Assembly: GCA_005779305.1 (NCBI GenBank)
Contig: SXJR01000052.1
Location: 1-40,911, forward strand
Reading direction: 5' to 3'
Origin: Myxococcales bacterium
GTDB taxonomy: Bacteria > Myxococcota_A > Polyangia > Haliangiales > Haliangiaceae
Length of the DNA: 40,911 bases
Below the pieces are notes generated by a model. The model searched no databases, had not been told where the DNA came from, and saw nothing but the letters and a program-made list of their open reading frames with translations. Shown piece after piece: positions 1 through 8,684 of this stretch; position 1 is the first letter of the stretch; the number at the start of each line of letters is the position of its first letter. Made by a program: the position numbers and the translations under genes.

Positions 1-192
1 AATCCTCCGCATCCGCGCTGCTACGGCGCCTTTCCGCGCGTCCTCGGCCGGCTCAGGCGCGAGGTCGGCAACCTCACGCTGGAAGCGATGATCCATCGGA
101 TGACCGACCGCCCGGCCCGGCGCTTCGGGCTCACCCGCCGCGGGCGGCCTTGGCCAGCTGCTCGCGCAGGCTCTCGATCTCCCACGACGTGA
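1..192 (+). pseudogene. 3' fragment of N-acyl-D-amino-acid deacylase (D-aminoacylase), truncated
   Basis: The reading frame is open from base 1 to the TGA at 190-192. Its first ~45 residues (YGAFPRVLGR, LTLEAMIHRMTDRPARRFGL) match the conserved C-terminal part of amidohydrolase-superfamily D-aminoacylases, which remove the acyl group from N-acyl-D-amino acids. In that family the segment is followed by an 'RG.l..G..ADlvvfD' beta-sandwich tail of about 60 residues. Here the similarity stops after LTRRG (about base 137) and the frame runs into unrelated sequence. The 5' part lies outside the window. The loss of the tail coincides with the cut end of the DAHP synthase fragment on the other strand, so I read this as a gene broken by a rearrangement or an assembly joint. 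Family call is fairly sure; cause is inference. Confidence 0.6.
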
Positions 193-307
193 CCAGCGGC
201 GGCAGGAGCCGCATCTCGGTGACCACGCGCTCCAGCGCCGCAGCGTCGGGATACTGCACCTGCTGCTGCGCGGCCTTGGCCTGCCACGACTCGGGAGTCC
301 ACGACAT
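131..307 (-). pseudogene. 5' fragment of class II DAHP synthase
   Basis: The ~58 residues from ATG 307 (MSWTPESWQAKAAQQQ, then YPD and LPPLVTSWEIESLREQLAKAARG) match the N terminus of class II 3-deoxy-7-phosphoheptulonate synthase, the first enzyme of the shikimate pathway. The family start has W-T-P-x-S-W, Q-Q-x-x-Y-P-D and L-P-P-L-V. Full enzymes are about 450 residues and continue 'G.aFLLQGGDCAE', but this frame stops right after ARGG. So only the first eighth of the gene remains. An upstream in-frame ATG at 328 would add seven residues; ATG 307 fits the family better. The cut lies where the D-aminoacylase fragment also ends. Without its barrel and active site it cannot be functional. Confidence 0.65.
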
Positions 308-361
308 CTCGGGCGCAATGTACCCCATTGTGTCGACGACACCATCGGTGACGCCGCTTCG

Positions 362-589
362 CTACCTGGCGGCGACCCAGATCAGCAACGCGACCAGGCC
401 GAGCAGGACGGCCGACAGCGCGGGCAGCGACGAGCTGGACCGGCGTTCGGACGGCGTGGTGCGCGGCGGCTGCCAGGCGCAGCGCGGGCAGGTGCCCTGC
501 TCGGTGCCCTCGACGAAACGACGGCAGACCAGGCAGCGAAAGCGCGGCCGGACCTCAGCGCGCTCCTGGTACATCGGTCGCTCGGCCAC
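362..589 (-). CDS. Small zinc-ribbon, tail-anchored membrane protein (hypothetical)
   Basis: A 75-residue protein. C19-x2-C22 and C34-x2-C37 form a minimal zinc-ribbon (CLVC...CPRC), followed by a polar Ser/Arg stretch and one hydrophobic segment at about residues 55-73 ending in R. This is the layout of a C-tail-anchored zinc-ribbon protein with the ribbon in the cytoplasm. The start is GTG 589; an in-frame ATG at 574 would remove five residues and is equally possible. It lies 54 bases upstream of the DAHP synthase fragment on the same strand and is divergent from the CobS-like gene. The four cysteines and the membrane segment make it likely to be a real gene. Function unknown. Confidence 0.55.
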   Translation of the reverse strand: MAERPMYQERAEVRPRFRCLVCRRFVEGTEQGTCPRCAWQPPRTTPSERRSSSSLPALSAVLLGLVALLIWVAAR

Positions 590-641
590 AGCTCGATCCT
601 GGAGGCGACGCGGGCGCCCCGCAAGCGAGTATTATCGAGCC

Positions 642-1367
642 GTGGCCGCGCCCGCCCGCAACGTCCTGCGAGATGCCTGGAGCCAGGTCGGGCGCGTCAC
701 CATCGTGCCCGAGGGCGACACCGTCGCGGCGCCGTGGCCAGGCGCCCTGGTGGTCGCCACCGGCATCGCCATCGGCGCCGGAGCGTGGCTGTGCGCGCGG
801 CTCCTCGCCGCCATTGGCGTGGCGCCGGCGCTGGGGGCCCTGGTCGCCGCGGTCGGCGCGGTGGTCCTGGGCGCCGCGATCGTCGAGCGCGGCCTCCACG
901 CCGCCAGCGAGCGCTGGCTCGGCGCACGCTGGGCGTCGCTGGTGGTGGGCGCCATCGTGCTCGGCCGCGTGGTCGCGATCTGGTCGATCGCACCGGCGGT
1001 GTGGCTGGGCGCCTTGGTGCTCTCGGCCGCCGCCAGCCGCTGGGCGGCGGTCGCGCTGCAGCGCCTCGGTGACGTGGCCGCGCCCGGCCGGGGACGGACG
1101 TTCGTGGTCAGCGGGATGGGCTGGCCCGAGCTGGCGGTCACCAGCATCGTCGTCCTCGCCCTCGCCGTGCTGGTCGCCGGCTGGGCCGGCGTGGCCATCA
1201 TCATCGCCGCGGTCGTGGCCGCCGTCGCCATGGGACTGGGCGTGCAGATCCTCGATCGCGAGCTGGCCGGCGACTCGCTCGCCGCCATCGCCGCCGTGAT
1301 CGAGCTGATCGTCCTGGTCGGTCTGGCCGCGACCGACCCGGCGGCGCTGTCGCCGTTCGTGCGCTGA
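642..1367 (+). CDS. CobS-like integral membrane protein lacking the catalytic Asp motif
   Basis: A 241-residue, very hydrophobic protein with about six membrane segments. The C-terminal part (LDRELAGDSLAAIAAVIEL) and the central segment (ALVLSAAASRWAAVAL) resemble adenosylcobinamide-GDP ribazoletransferase (CobS), the last step of cobalamin assembly. CobS carries an essential G-x-x-H-x-D-G-L-A-D-T-x-D stretch. The matching place here reads AAIVERGLHAASERWLG: G-L remains but the acidic residues are lost, and the G-x-T-G-D near the C terminus is also altered. The GTG at 642 is chosen because upstream codons in the long frame lie antisense to other coding sequence. Either a decayed paralogue or a CobS-fold protein with another role. 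No other cobalamin gene is in the window. Confidence 0.45.
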   Translation: MAAPARNVLRDAWSQVGRVTIVPEGDTVAAPWPGALVVATGIAIGAGAWLCARLLAAIGVAPALGALVAAVGAVVLGAAIVERGLHAASERWLGARWASLVVGAIVLGRVVAIWSIAPAVWLGALVLSAAASRWAAVALQRLGDVAAPGRGRTFVVSGMGWPELAVTSIVVLALAVLVAGWAGVAIIIAAVVAAVAMGLGVQILDRELAGDSLAAIAAVIELIVLVGLAATDPAALSPFVR

Positions 1368-1434
1368 AGGATCTTCGATCAGGACGATCAGCCGCGCGGG
1401 ACCGGTACGACCAAGATCGTGCGGGACTGCCCGG

Positions 1435-2289
1435 TCAGGCCGGCCAGCCGGCGTCGGGCAGGAGCACCTGGGTGCGCGCGCGAAGCTCGGAGGGTAGGCG
1501 GGCGTCGAGGATCGGCGACACGTCGGCGGGCTGGTAGAGCTGCGAGATGTGCATCATCACCAGGTGCGGCATGGTGAACATGTCGGCGTGCTCGATCACC
1601 TCGTCGAGGTGGATGTGGCAGCCGGCGCGCGACGCCTCGAGCGACTTGCGGGCGTCGAGGAACGTGGTCTCCATGATCAGGACCTTGCTCTTCAGGAGCG
1701 CCGGCGAGTGCTCGAGCGCCGAGATCAGCGTATCGGTCACGTAGGCCAGCTCGGGGTGCTCGACGGTCTCGAACAGCTCGTCGGCGGTGCCGGCCTTGCG
1801 CCTGGCCCCGATCTCGGCGCCCGGCATGCCGGCGTGCTCGGGCTTGAGCTTCTGCACCCGCCGCACCACCTGGTAGGCCAGGGACGGCACCGGGTGGAAC
1901 GTGCGCAGCGCGCGGACGCTCAGGTCGCCCTTGAGCGGCACCACGTCCCCAGGCTCGACCCCGATCGGCTGGATGTCGAGCGGCCAGCGCTGCAGCTCGG
2001 TCATGGCGCGGAGCGCGACCAGGAGCGTGTCGACGATCTCGGCCGGCATGATCACGCGCAGCGGCGCCTTCACGCCTTGCAGCCCACGGATGCCCAGCAG
2101 CGCGTTGAGCGCTCCGATGTGATCGGCGTGGGCGTGCGACAGGCACAGCGTGCCCACCCCGGCCGCCGAGCGCAGCGGCACGCCGCAGTCGAACGCGACG
2201 TCGAGCTCGGGCACGTGCAGCGCGGTGTAGACGCCGCCCAGCGAGAGGCCGCGGACCGAGTACGGACCCGCCTTGACGGTGGTGATCAC
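1435..2289 (-). CDS. Ribonuclease Z-like metallo-beta-lactamase-fold hydrolase
   Basis: A 284-residue MBL-fold protein with the first metal motif H52-A-H54-A-D56-H57 (LSHAHADHIG), preceded by the FDCG strand typical of tRNase Z/arylsulfatase-type members, and later acid/His positions (YVTDTL, METTFLD, HISQLY). The pattern fits the RNase Z/ElaC-like group, which cleaves tRNA 3' trailers, although many bacterial homologues are uncharacterised phosphodiesterases. The start GTG 2289 overlaps the stop of the upstream lipoprotein gene by four bases (GTGA), indicating coupled translation. Function beyond metal-dependent hydrolase is inference. Confidence 0.7.
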   Translation of the reverse strand: MITTVKAGPYSVRGLSLGGVYTALHVPELDVAFDCGVPLRSAAGVGTLCLSHAHADHIGALNALLGIRGLQGVKAPLRVIMPAEIVDTLLVALRAMTELQRWPLDIQPIGVEPGDVVPLKGDLSVRALRTFHPVPSLAYQVVRRVQKLKPEHAGMPGAEIGARRKAGTADELFETVEHPELAYVTDTLISALEHSPALLKSKVLIMETTFLDARKSLEASRAGCHIHLDEVIEHADMFTMPHLVMMHISQLYQPADVSPILDARLPSELRARTQVLLPDAGWPA

Positions 2290-2981
2290 TGGACCTCGAT
2301 CTGGACCGCGCGCCACGCCACACCACCGCGCCCGTCGCGGACCACGACGTACAGCATGCGCATGCCGGGCTCCTCGGCGGCGATCATCTCGGTGGGCGTC
2401 GACTGGTAGTACGCGATCTCGCCGGCCGACGAGTACCAGGCAAAGCGAGCGTCGTCGCCAGCGGGCGGATCACTGGTGACGGCGAGCGCGACGGCCGCGC
2501 CGCGCGCCACCGTGACCGGCCCGGCCAGGGCGTCGCCGTCGCCGATGGTCAGGCTCGCGATGGTCGGGTTGGCGGCGGTGGTCGGCAGCACCGCCATCAC
2601 CTTGATCGCGGTCAGCGTCCCCTCGGGGCCGTCGATCGCGACCGAGACGCTGTCGAGCGGCGGCGCGTTCCCGGGCAGGGGCGGCACCGGATCGGGCGCG
2701 ATGTAGCGGGCGCCGCCGGCGTCCTCCTCGATCCGGCCGATCGGCGGCACACCGGGGTAGGTCTCGATCAGGGTGTGGCGCGTGGGCAGCGGGCCGAGCA
2801 CGCCGTTGGCGTCGACGACGATGGTCTCGAACGTGGCCTGGGCGCCCGGCTGTACCACCGGAGGATCGGCGATGACGGCCAGGATGGTCGGCTTGGTCAG
2901 CTCGGCGGGCGACGCGAAGTCGGTGCAGGCGGCGGCGGCGAGCGCGATGGCGGCCGCGGTGCAGGCGAGGAAACGGCTCAT
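2286..2981 (-). CDS. Secreted lipoprotein-like hypothetical protein
   Basis: A 231-residue protein starting at ATG 2981 with a signal peptide (MSRF, then an Ala-rich core ending AAAACTDF), probably lipidated at Cys19 though the lipobox is weak. The mature part looks like two Ig/PKD-like beta domains: PTILAVIADPPVVQPGAQATFE is the usual first strand pair of such extracellular domains, and a second similar segment begins near NPTIASLTIGDGDAL. No enzyme motif is seen. It is the first gene of a two-gene unit with the RNase Z-like gene (four-base overlap). The longer open frame upstream to 4310 is antisense to the UbiB-like gene and is not used. Confidence 0.65.
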   Translation of the reverse strand: MSRFLACTAAAIALAAAACTDFASPAELTKPTILAVIADPPVVQPGAQATFETIVVDANGVLGPLPTRHTLIETYPGVPPIGRIEEDAGGARYIAPDPVPPLPGNAPPLDSVSVAIDGPEGTLTAIKVMAVLPTTAANPTIASLTIGDGDALAGPVTVARGAAVALAVTSDPPAGDDARFAWYSSAGEIAYYQSTPTEMIAAEEPGMRMLYVVVRDGRGGVAWRAVQIEVQ

Positions 2982-3107
2982 GATCAGGGTGAGTCCTTGC
3001 CCACGCTCCCAACCGGCGGTGCAGAAAGCGATGCACGCATGCTGAGCATGGACGGCCCCAGTATAGCGGCCAACGCGGGGTGCGCTCGTGTACCATCGGC
3101 GGCCGTC

Positions 3108-4508
3108 ATGATCTGGTACGTCCTCGCCGCGCTGGGTGCGCTCTTCCTCCTCTCCATCGCGCTCCCCGTCCCCCGGCGGATGTGGGTCTTCACGCTGACC
3201 GCGTGGAAGTACATCGGGCTGTGGCTGCTCGACGTCACCCGCCTGCGCTGGATCACCTACAAGATCGCCGGCTGGGAGTACCGCCGCCTCGAGCGTCCGG
3301 TGTTGCTGCGCCGCTTCTGCGAGGACATGGGGCCGACCTTCATCAAGTTCGGCCAGATCATCGCGTCGTCGGCCGGCCTGTTCCCCGATCGCTACGTCAA
3401 GGAGTTCTCCAAGGTCCTCGACCGGGTGCGGCCGTTCCCGTTCCAGCAGGTCCAGCAGATCCTCGCCGAGGATCTCGGCCCCGACCGCGCCGCGCGCATC
3501 GTCAAGGTCGAGCCCAAACAGCTCGCGTCGGCGTCGATCGCCCAGGTCCACACCGCCGAGCTCGACGACGGGACCAAGGTCGTGGTCAAGGTGCAGCGCC
3601 CCGGCATCATCAAGCGCTGCGAGTCCGACATGAAGATCATGCGGTTCATGGCGGTGATCCTGTCCAAGGTCCGCCGTGACGCCGAGCTGGCCAACCCGGT
3701 CGGCGTGATCGAGGACTTCACCGCCACGCTCTCCGAGGAGCTCGACTTCCGCAAGGAGGCCGCCAACCTCGATCGCTTCAACGAGATCATGCGCGAGCTC
3801 GGCCACGAGAACATTCGCGCGCCGGTGCCGCACAACGACCTGACCACGCGCCGGGTCCTGGTCATGGAGCGCTACAGCGGCATCCGTGTCGATCAGTACG
3901 ACGTCATCCGCGAGCGCGGCATCGACGGCGAGCTGAAGCTGGTGGCGGGCCTGCGGGCCTGGTTCCAGTGCGTCGTCTTCTACGGCTTCTTCCACGGCGA
4001 CGTCCACGCTGGCAACTTGATGCTGCTCGACGACGGCGACATCGGCTTCCTCGACTTCGGCATCGTCGGACGCTTCGACGATCGCCAGCGCTTCCTGGTC
4101 ACCGACTACATGATCGCGTTCTCGTCGGGCAACTACCGCAAGCTGGCCGAGGTCATGATCGAGATGGGCGGCGCCGAGGCCGAGAAGCTCGACATGGAGG
4201 CGTTCGTGAAGGACCTGGGCGAGACCTACTCGCCGCTGCTCAAGCTCTCCTTCGGGGAAGTGAACTACGCCGAGTTCCTCCCCGGCATCCAGAAGACCGC
4301 CACTCGCCACCGGGTGAGGATGCCCAAGGAGTTCATCCTGATCACCAAGCAGCTGCTCTACTTCGATCGGTACGCCAAGGCGCTCGCGCCCAAGCTCAAC
4401 GTGTTCACCGATCCGCGGCTGATCTTCTCGCTCATGGCCGACATCCAGAAGGTGCGGGCGAGCATGCCGGCACCGGACCCGGCGGCGAAGTCAGCCGCGA
4501 AGGCCTGA
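3108..4508 (+). CDS. ABC1/UbiB-family atypical kinase-like protein
   Basis: A 466-residue member of the ABC1/ADCK/UbiB family, atypical ATPases that support isoprenoid-quinone biosynthesis at the membrane. Visible signatures: K80-F-G-Q83, which marks the family, in MGPTFIKFGQ; the Ala-rich loop ASASIAQVH that replaces the Gly-rich loop; VVVKVQRPG with the ATP lysine; the catalytic HGDVHAGN; and LDFG for metal binding. One membrane segment is at residues 2-20; the two C-terminal membrane helices of classical UbiB are not evident, so this may be a differently anchored subgroup. ATG 3108 begins this hydrophobic segment. It is divergent from the lipoprotein gene and followed by a hairpin terminator. 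A ubiquinone/menaquinone role is family knowledge; no quinone gene is adjacent. Confidence 0.85.
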   Translation: MIWYVLAALGALFLLSIALPVPRRMWVFTLTAWKYIGLWLLDVTRLRWITYKIAGWEYRRLERPVLLRRFCEDMGPTFIKFGQIIASSAGLFPDRYVKEFSKVLDRVRPFPFQQVQQILAEDLGPDRAARIVKVEPKQLASASIAQVHTAELDDGTKVVVKVQRPGIIKRCESDMKIMRFMAVILSKVRRDAELANPVGVIEDFTATLSEELDFRKEAANLDRFNEIMRELGHENIRAPVPHNDLTTRRVLVMERYSGIRVDQYDVIRERGIDGELKLVAGLRAWFQCVVFYGFFHGDVHAGNLMLLDDGDIGFLDFGIVGRFDDRQRFLVTDYMIAFSSGNYRKLAEVMIEMGGAEAEKLDMEAFVKDLGETYSPLLKLSFGEVNYAEFLPGIQKTATRHRVRMPKEFILITKQLLYFDRYAKALAPKLNVFTDPRLIFSLMADIQKVRASMPAPDPAAKSAAKA

Positions 4509-4541
4509 GCTCGAAGGTTCAGGTCGAGTGACCGAAAATGT

Positions 4542-4570
4542 GAGAAGGCGGGTGTTCGGCCCGCCTTCTC
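4542..4570 (+). terminator. Strong hairpin after the UbiB-like gene
   Basis: A perfect 11-base stem (GAGAAGGCGGG with CCCGCCTTCTC) around a seven-base loop lies 34 bases after the UbiB-like stop. There is no clear T-run after it (TCGTGAC), so it may end transcription inefficiently or protect the mRNA 3' end. Confidence 0.6.
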
Positions 4571-4882
4571 TCGTGACACTGCGCATGTTGTTGGTGACTC
4601 AGTCCCTTCCTCAGCTGCTCGTGTCGCGTAACCGGTCCATTCACCGCATTCGACCGCTGACGTCAGGTTGAACCTGATCGACGCGCACCGGGACAAGACC
4701 CGTAGACGTGATCCCGACCGATGGTCTGGGGATCTGCTGGGCTGGCGCTGGGACGCGCGGCCTTGGACCTCTCACGTTCGTCGTTTCGAAGTGATGGTTG
4801 CCCGACAGCTCTCGCTCCGCCGAACCTCCTGCTGGTGCCCCGTGCCGTGGCTTCCGTTGCGAGAGCTTCTATCGTCGCTGGC
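4571..4882. other. Intergenic spacer, nothing recognised
   Basis: Between the two convergent terminator hairpins lies about 310 bases of somewhat lower GC. Open frames here are short and lack recognisable start context or conserved motifs. No tRNA cloverleaf, repeat or attachment site was seen. Confidence 0.5.
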
Positions 4883-4912
4883 AATAAAACCCTAAGCCTC
4901 GCCGCAGAGGCT
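4883..4912 (-). terminator. Intrinsic terminator of the secreted hydrolase gene
   Basis: Read on the minus strand: six-base stem AGCCTC/GAGGCT with a six-base loop, then TAGGGTTTTATT. The hairpin followed by a T-rich tract, 25 bases after the hydrolase stop, is a textbook intrinsic terminator and one of few AT-rich spots in the window. Confidence 0.7.
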
Positions 4913-4936
4913 GGCAATGGAAAAACACCGCGGCAG

Positions 4937-6919
4937 CTAGTCGCACTTGTCCTGCGCGCAGAAGCACGCACCGGAACACTCGTTCCGAACTTCGCCGGTC
5001 TCGAAGAAGTGCTTGATCTGACGGCGTGACGCGGGCTGACCACGGGTGAGGTAGTGCATGCCGGTCTCGGGAGCGGGCTCGTTGGTGAGGGGTACGGGTG
5101 GGGCACCACCGTCCATGATGACGAGGGCCGAGCCGTTCGCGATCGGTCCGGCCATCGCGGTCATGCCGTAGGGGACGTAAGGACTGGGGTCGAGGACGGG
5201 GATGCCCATGGTGCGGGCCTGCCATTCGGTCGCGAGGTTGGGCACCTCGTCGTCGCCGATGGCCATGTGCAAGAGCATCTGACGCGGCGTGACACCGAGT
5301 GGCTGGCCGTCGAGGACGACGCTGGAGACCCCCGAGGTCTCGGTCAGATCCCAGCGGGCCTGGCACAGGTTGATGGCCAGCACCACGTCGAAGTGATCGG
5401 GATACGCGCCCTGGAGGATGGTCTTGTAGGTCGGCCAGTCGGTCGAGCGCTCGAGCATGACGCTGTAGTTGCCGCCGCCGACGCCGACCACGCCGCGGCG
5501 GATGTTGGGCGTGTACGCGACCACGGTGGTGCCGAAGATGTGGCCCTGCGAGAGGCCGTAGTAGTAGAGCTTGGTGGGATCGGCGAGTCGGGCGCCAGTG
5601 GTGCAACCGGTCGCGGTCGCGTCCTCGGCGCGGCACAGGAAGAGCTGGGTGGTGAAGGTGGTCTCGAGCGCCCGGCCGAGCGAGACGTGATTGGTGATGC
5701 CCTGGATCAGGGTGTCGAAGATCTCGGCTGCGTTGTTCAGATCGGTGAGCGTGCGCGCGATGTTGCCGATGTCGCGCTCGCTCATGCCGCGCATGTCGGT
5801 GCCGGCGGTGATCACGCAGGCGGCGGCGGCGGTGTCGCGGATGGCGCCCGACGCGGCCTGCTCGCCCGAGCCGTTGAGGCCGTGGCCGTAGATCATCATG
5901 CCCACGGGCGCGGTCGCCCGGTACGCGCAGTCGGGGATGATCACGGTGAACGGGATGTCATACATGCCGTGGGCCACGGCATCGCCGGCGGCGTCGATGT
6001 CGAGCACGGTGCCGGGCGCATAGGCGCCGCCCTGAGTGAGGAACAGCGGCACCTTGAGCGTGCCGTCGATGCGGCGGCGGATCTTCGAGCCGTCGTCGAC
6101 CGGGCCGTCGCTGACGACGGTGTAGGTGGCGGGCGTGGCGTCGAGCAATTGCAGCGCCTGATCGCGCGCGCTCAGCATGGTGCGGTGCACGTGATCGTCG
6201 GAGGCGACCGTGAAGTCCCAGGCCAGGGCCAGGTCCTCGCGCGGGAAGCCGGCGGTGGTGAGGGCGTCGAGGGCCTCGACCAGGCGGGGCCGCGCTCGCT
6301 CGAGCAGCGGGTGTGAGGTGGTCTTGCCGTCGAGGATGGCCTGGAAGCCGGGGCCGACGGGCAGATCGCCGCCGGCGGCAGACTTGACGGCCTTGCGGAT
6401 GGCCACGGCGTAGCGATGGCCGGGCGTGAGTCGGGCCGCCGGCCGCATGTAGAGGGCCTGCCGATCGGGCGTCGCCTGCGCGGTCATGTCGACCTCGGCG
6501 AAGTGGGCCACGCGCTCCATCGTGGTCATGTCGAGCAGCACCGTGGTCGCGCTGGCACCGAGCGAGTCGGCGAAGCGGGTCTGATCGATCAGGGTCCGGC
6601 GATCGACGCCGCCGGGGAAGATCGCGACCATCGGCGCCGCGGCCGAGAAGCCGTCCGCGCGGTTCCATCCAGCGGGATCGATCGGCGCCAGGTTGGCGTT
6701 GGTCAGCAGGCCCCCGGCGGGGATGGCGAGCTTGCGACCGGTCGGCGTCGATGGATCGGCGACCTCGTACACGCTCGACGGCCACGGCGCCATGCAGGCG
6801 CCGGCGCCGAGCGGGTTGCACTGGTCCTCGATCGGGAAGCCGGGATCGTCGCTACCGCAGGCGGCGAGCGTGAACAGCGCGAGCGAGGCTGAAGACAGGG
6901 AGACAGCGATGGCCCTCAT
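4937..6919 (-). CDS. Secreted lipoprotein alpha/beta-hydrolase
   Basis: A 660-residue exported protein from ATG 6919 with signal peptide and canonical lipobox (TLAAC, then GSDD). The C-terminal half has an alpha/beta-hydrolase layout: VGMMIYGHGLNGSG as the oxyanion-type HG strand, and G455-L-S457-Q-G459 as nucleophile elbow (G-x-S-x-G), with Asp/His candidates downstream (GDDEVPN, MHYLTRG). The N-terminal ~300 residues resemble the domain preceding the hydrolase in large myxobacterial lipase/esterase-like lipoproteins. The C-terminal tail contains a Cys cluster (NECSGACFCAQDKCD). Substrate unknown; an outer-membrane or surface esterase is the best inference. An ATG six codons upstream (6937) is possible but would lengthen the signal peptide. 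It is followed by its own terminator. Confidence 0.75.
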   Translation of the reverse strand: MRAIAVSLSSASLALFTLAACGSDDPGFPIEDQCNPLGAGACMAPWPSSVYEVADPSTPTGRKLAIPAGGLLTNANLAPIDPAGWNRADGFSAAAPMVAIFPGGVDRRTLIDQTRFADSLGASATTVLLDMTTMERVAHFAEVDMTAQATPDRQALYMRPAARLTPGHRYAVAIRKAVKSAAGGDLPVGPGFQAILDGKTTSHPLLERARPRLVEALDALTTAGFPREDLALAWDFTVASDDHVHRTMLSARDQALQLLDATPATYTVVSDGPVDDGSKIRRRIDGTLKVPLFLTQGGAYAPGTVLDIDAAGDAVAHGMYDIPFTVIIPDCAYRATAPVGMMIYGHGLNGSGEQAASGAIRDTAAAACVITAGTDMRGMSERDIGNIARTLTDLNNAAEIFDTLIQGITNHVSLGRALETTFTTQLFLCRAEDATATGCTTGARLADPTKLYYYGLSQGHIFGTTVVAYTPNIRRGVVGVGGGNYSVMLERSTDWPTYKTILQGAYPDHFDVVLAINLCQARWDLTETSGVSSVVLDGQPLGVTPRQMLLHMAIGDDEVPNLATEWQARTMGIPVLDPSPYVPYGMTAMAGPIANGSALVIMDGGAPPVPLTNEPAPETGMHYLTRGQPASRRQIKHFFETGEVRNECSGACFCAQDKCD

Positions 6920-6999
6920 CGCCGGGGACGGTATCAAAGCGAGGGAGGGCGGGAGCGGGAAAGCGGGGCGCGACAGATCATGTCCATGCGGGGCCCAGC

Positions 7000-7037
7000 G
7001 GCACGGGCACGGGCAAGGGCAAGGGCACGGGCAAGGG
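7000..7037. repeat. GGGCAC/GGGCAA hexanucleotide repeat
   Basis: About six imperfect copies of GGGCAM lie in the 130-base gap between the VWA pseudogene and the hydrolase gene. They are outside any gene and probably arise by slippage; no regulatory role is evident. Confidence 0.6.
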
Positions 7038-7049
7038 GCCTGTCAGGTA

Positions 7050-8630
7050 TCAGGGGGTGGTCGCGATCGGGGTCACGGCCTGGTCGCCGCCGGAGAGTTT
7101 CGCGGCCCTGGCGATGAGGTCGACCAGGGCCCGGCGGCGCGGGCTGCCGCCGGCCGAGGTCGCGGCCAGCTCGTGGGTCGCCTTCCAGGTCAGGCCGCCC
7201 TTGTGCTCGGAGTTGCGCAGCATCATCCCGAAGCCGGCCAGGGCAGCGGCGAAGCGGAAGTCGGCCGAGGCGTCGGCCATGCGGGCGGCCCCGGGCAGGA
7301 CGCGCTGGGCCAGCTCCTCGCCCTTGTCGTTGCCCGGCCGCTTGAAGCGCACGTGCACGGTGAACAGCGCGCCCGAGTCGCTGGCGTCGGTGAGCGTGCG
7401 CCCGGTCTGGTACTCGAGCGCGCCGGCGGTCGCGTCGGCGCCGGCCGCGGGCACCAGCTCGTAGAGCGCGGTCACGGTCTGGCCCACGCCCAGCTCGCCG
7501 GCGTCCTTGGTGTCGTCGCGGAAGTCCTGATCGCGGAGCAGACGGTTCTCGTAGCCGACCAGGCGGTACTGCGCGACTGTGGCCGGGTTGAACTCGACCT
7601 GGATCTACACGTCCTGGGCGAGCGTGACCAGCGTGCCGGCGGCCTCCTCGACCAGCGACTTCTTGGCCTCGTCGATCGAGTCGATGTAGCCGTAGTTGCC
7701 GTTGCCGTGCTGGGCCAGCTTCTCCATGGTGCTGTCCTTCAGGTTGCCCATGCCGAAGCCGAGCACCGTGAGGTAGACGCCGCTCTTGCGCTTCTCCTCG
7801 ACCAGGCGGACCAGCGAGCCCTGATCGCTAACGCCGACGTTGAAGTCGCCGTCGGTGCACAGGATGACGCGGTTGATGCCCTCGGGATCGAAGTGGGCCT
7901 GGGCGAGCTGGTACGCCAGCTTGATGCCGCCCTCGCCGTTGGTGGAGCCGCCCGACGAGAGGCCGTAGAGCGCGTTCTTGATCGCGCCGCGCTCCTCGCC
8001 CGAGGTCGGCGGCAGCATCACGCCGGCCGAGCCGGCGTAGGCCACCATGCTGACCGTGTCGCGCGGACCGAGTTGATCGGCGAGCGTGGCCAGCGACTGC
8101 TGCACCAGCGGCAGCTTGTTCTCGGCGCTCATCGATCCCGAGGTGTCGACGAGGAACACCAGGTTGCGTGGCGGCAACGCCTCGGTGCCGAGGGTCTTGC
8201 CCTTGATGCCGATCCGGGCCAGCAGCCGATCGGCGTGGAACGGCGACGGCGCGACCTCGGCCGACACCGCCAGCGGTTGGTCGCCCTTGGGCTCCGGGTA
8301 GTCGTAGCGGTAGTAGTTGATCATCTCCTCGACCCGCACCGCGTCGGCGGGCGGCAGCTCGCCCTGCTCGAGGAAGCGGCGCACGTTGGCCATCGACGCG
8401 GTGTCGACGTCGATCGAGAACGTCGACAGCGGCGCCTGGGCCACCGCCAGCAGCGGGTTGTCGGCGCGGTGTTCGTACTCCTCGACGCCGAGCGACTCTC
8501 CGTCCATCGCTCCCGCCGAAGGCGGGGGCGCGTACGCCAGCGGCGACGCCCGCTTGGACGCCATGCCCATGCAGGCAGCGAGCGAGGAGGCGACGAGGGC
8601 GGCGAGGCCGAGCGGGCGCAGGTGGCTCAT
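7050..8630 (-). pseudogene. YfbK-type VWA lipoprotein, split by an in-frame amber codon
   Basis: One continuous frame encodes a 526-codon protein interrupted only by TAG at 7605-7607. Before it (341 residues): signal peptide with lipobox SLAAC, the N-terminal YfbK domain (NPLLAVAQAPLSTFSIDVDTA) and a von Willebrand A domain with MIDAS motif DTSGSMS and TDGDFNVG. After it, the frame resumes with IQVEFNPATVAQYRLVGYEN and reaches VTPIATTP, the C-terminal domain (DUF3520-like) of the same family. Family members normally read 'AKDVKIQVEFNP' here, so TAG replaces a Lys codon (AAG to TAG, one base). This is a recent nonsense mutation, a sequencing error, or recoding; downstream codons show no decay. 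VWA/MIDAS proteins of this kind sit in the envelope and bind partners through a metal. Confidence 0.8.
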
Positions 8631-8684
8631 GCCACCGTAACGGCGGCCGCGCGCGCAGCTTACGCGGCGGGCCAGTCAGGCGGC

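Noticed and set aside
2286-4310. 674-codon version of the lipoprotein gene
   Set aside because: The first ~440 codons are antisense to the UbiB-like gene; the signal peptide begins at ATG 2981.
5054-6316. 420-codon plus-strand frame
   Set aside because: Antisense shadow of the secreted hydrolase, whose own frame has signal peptide, lipobox and GxSxG.
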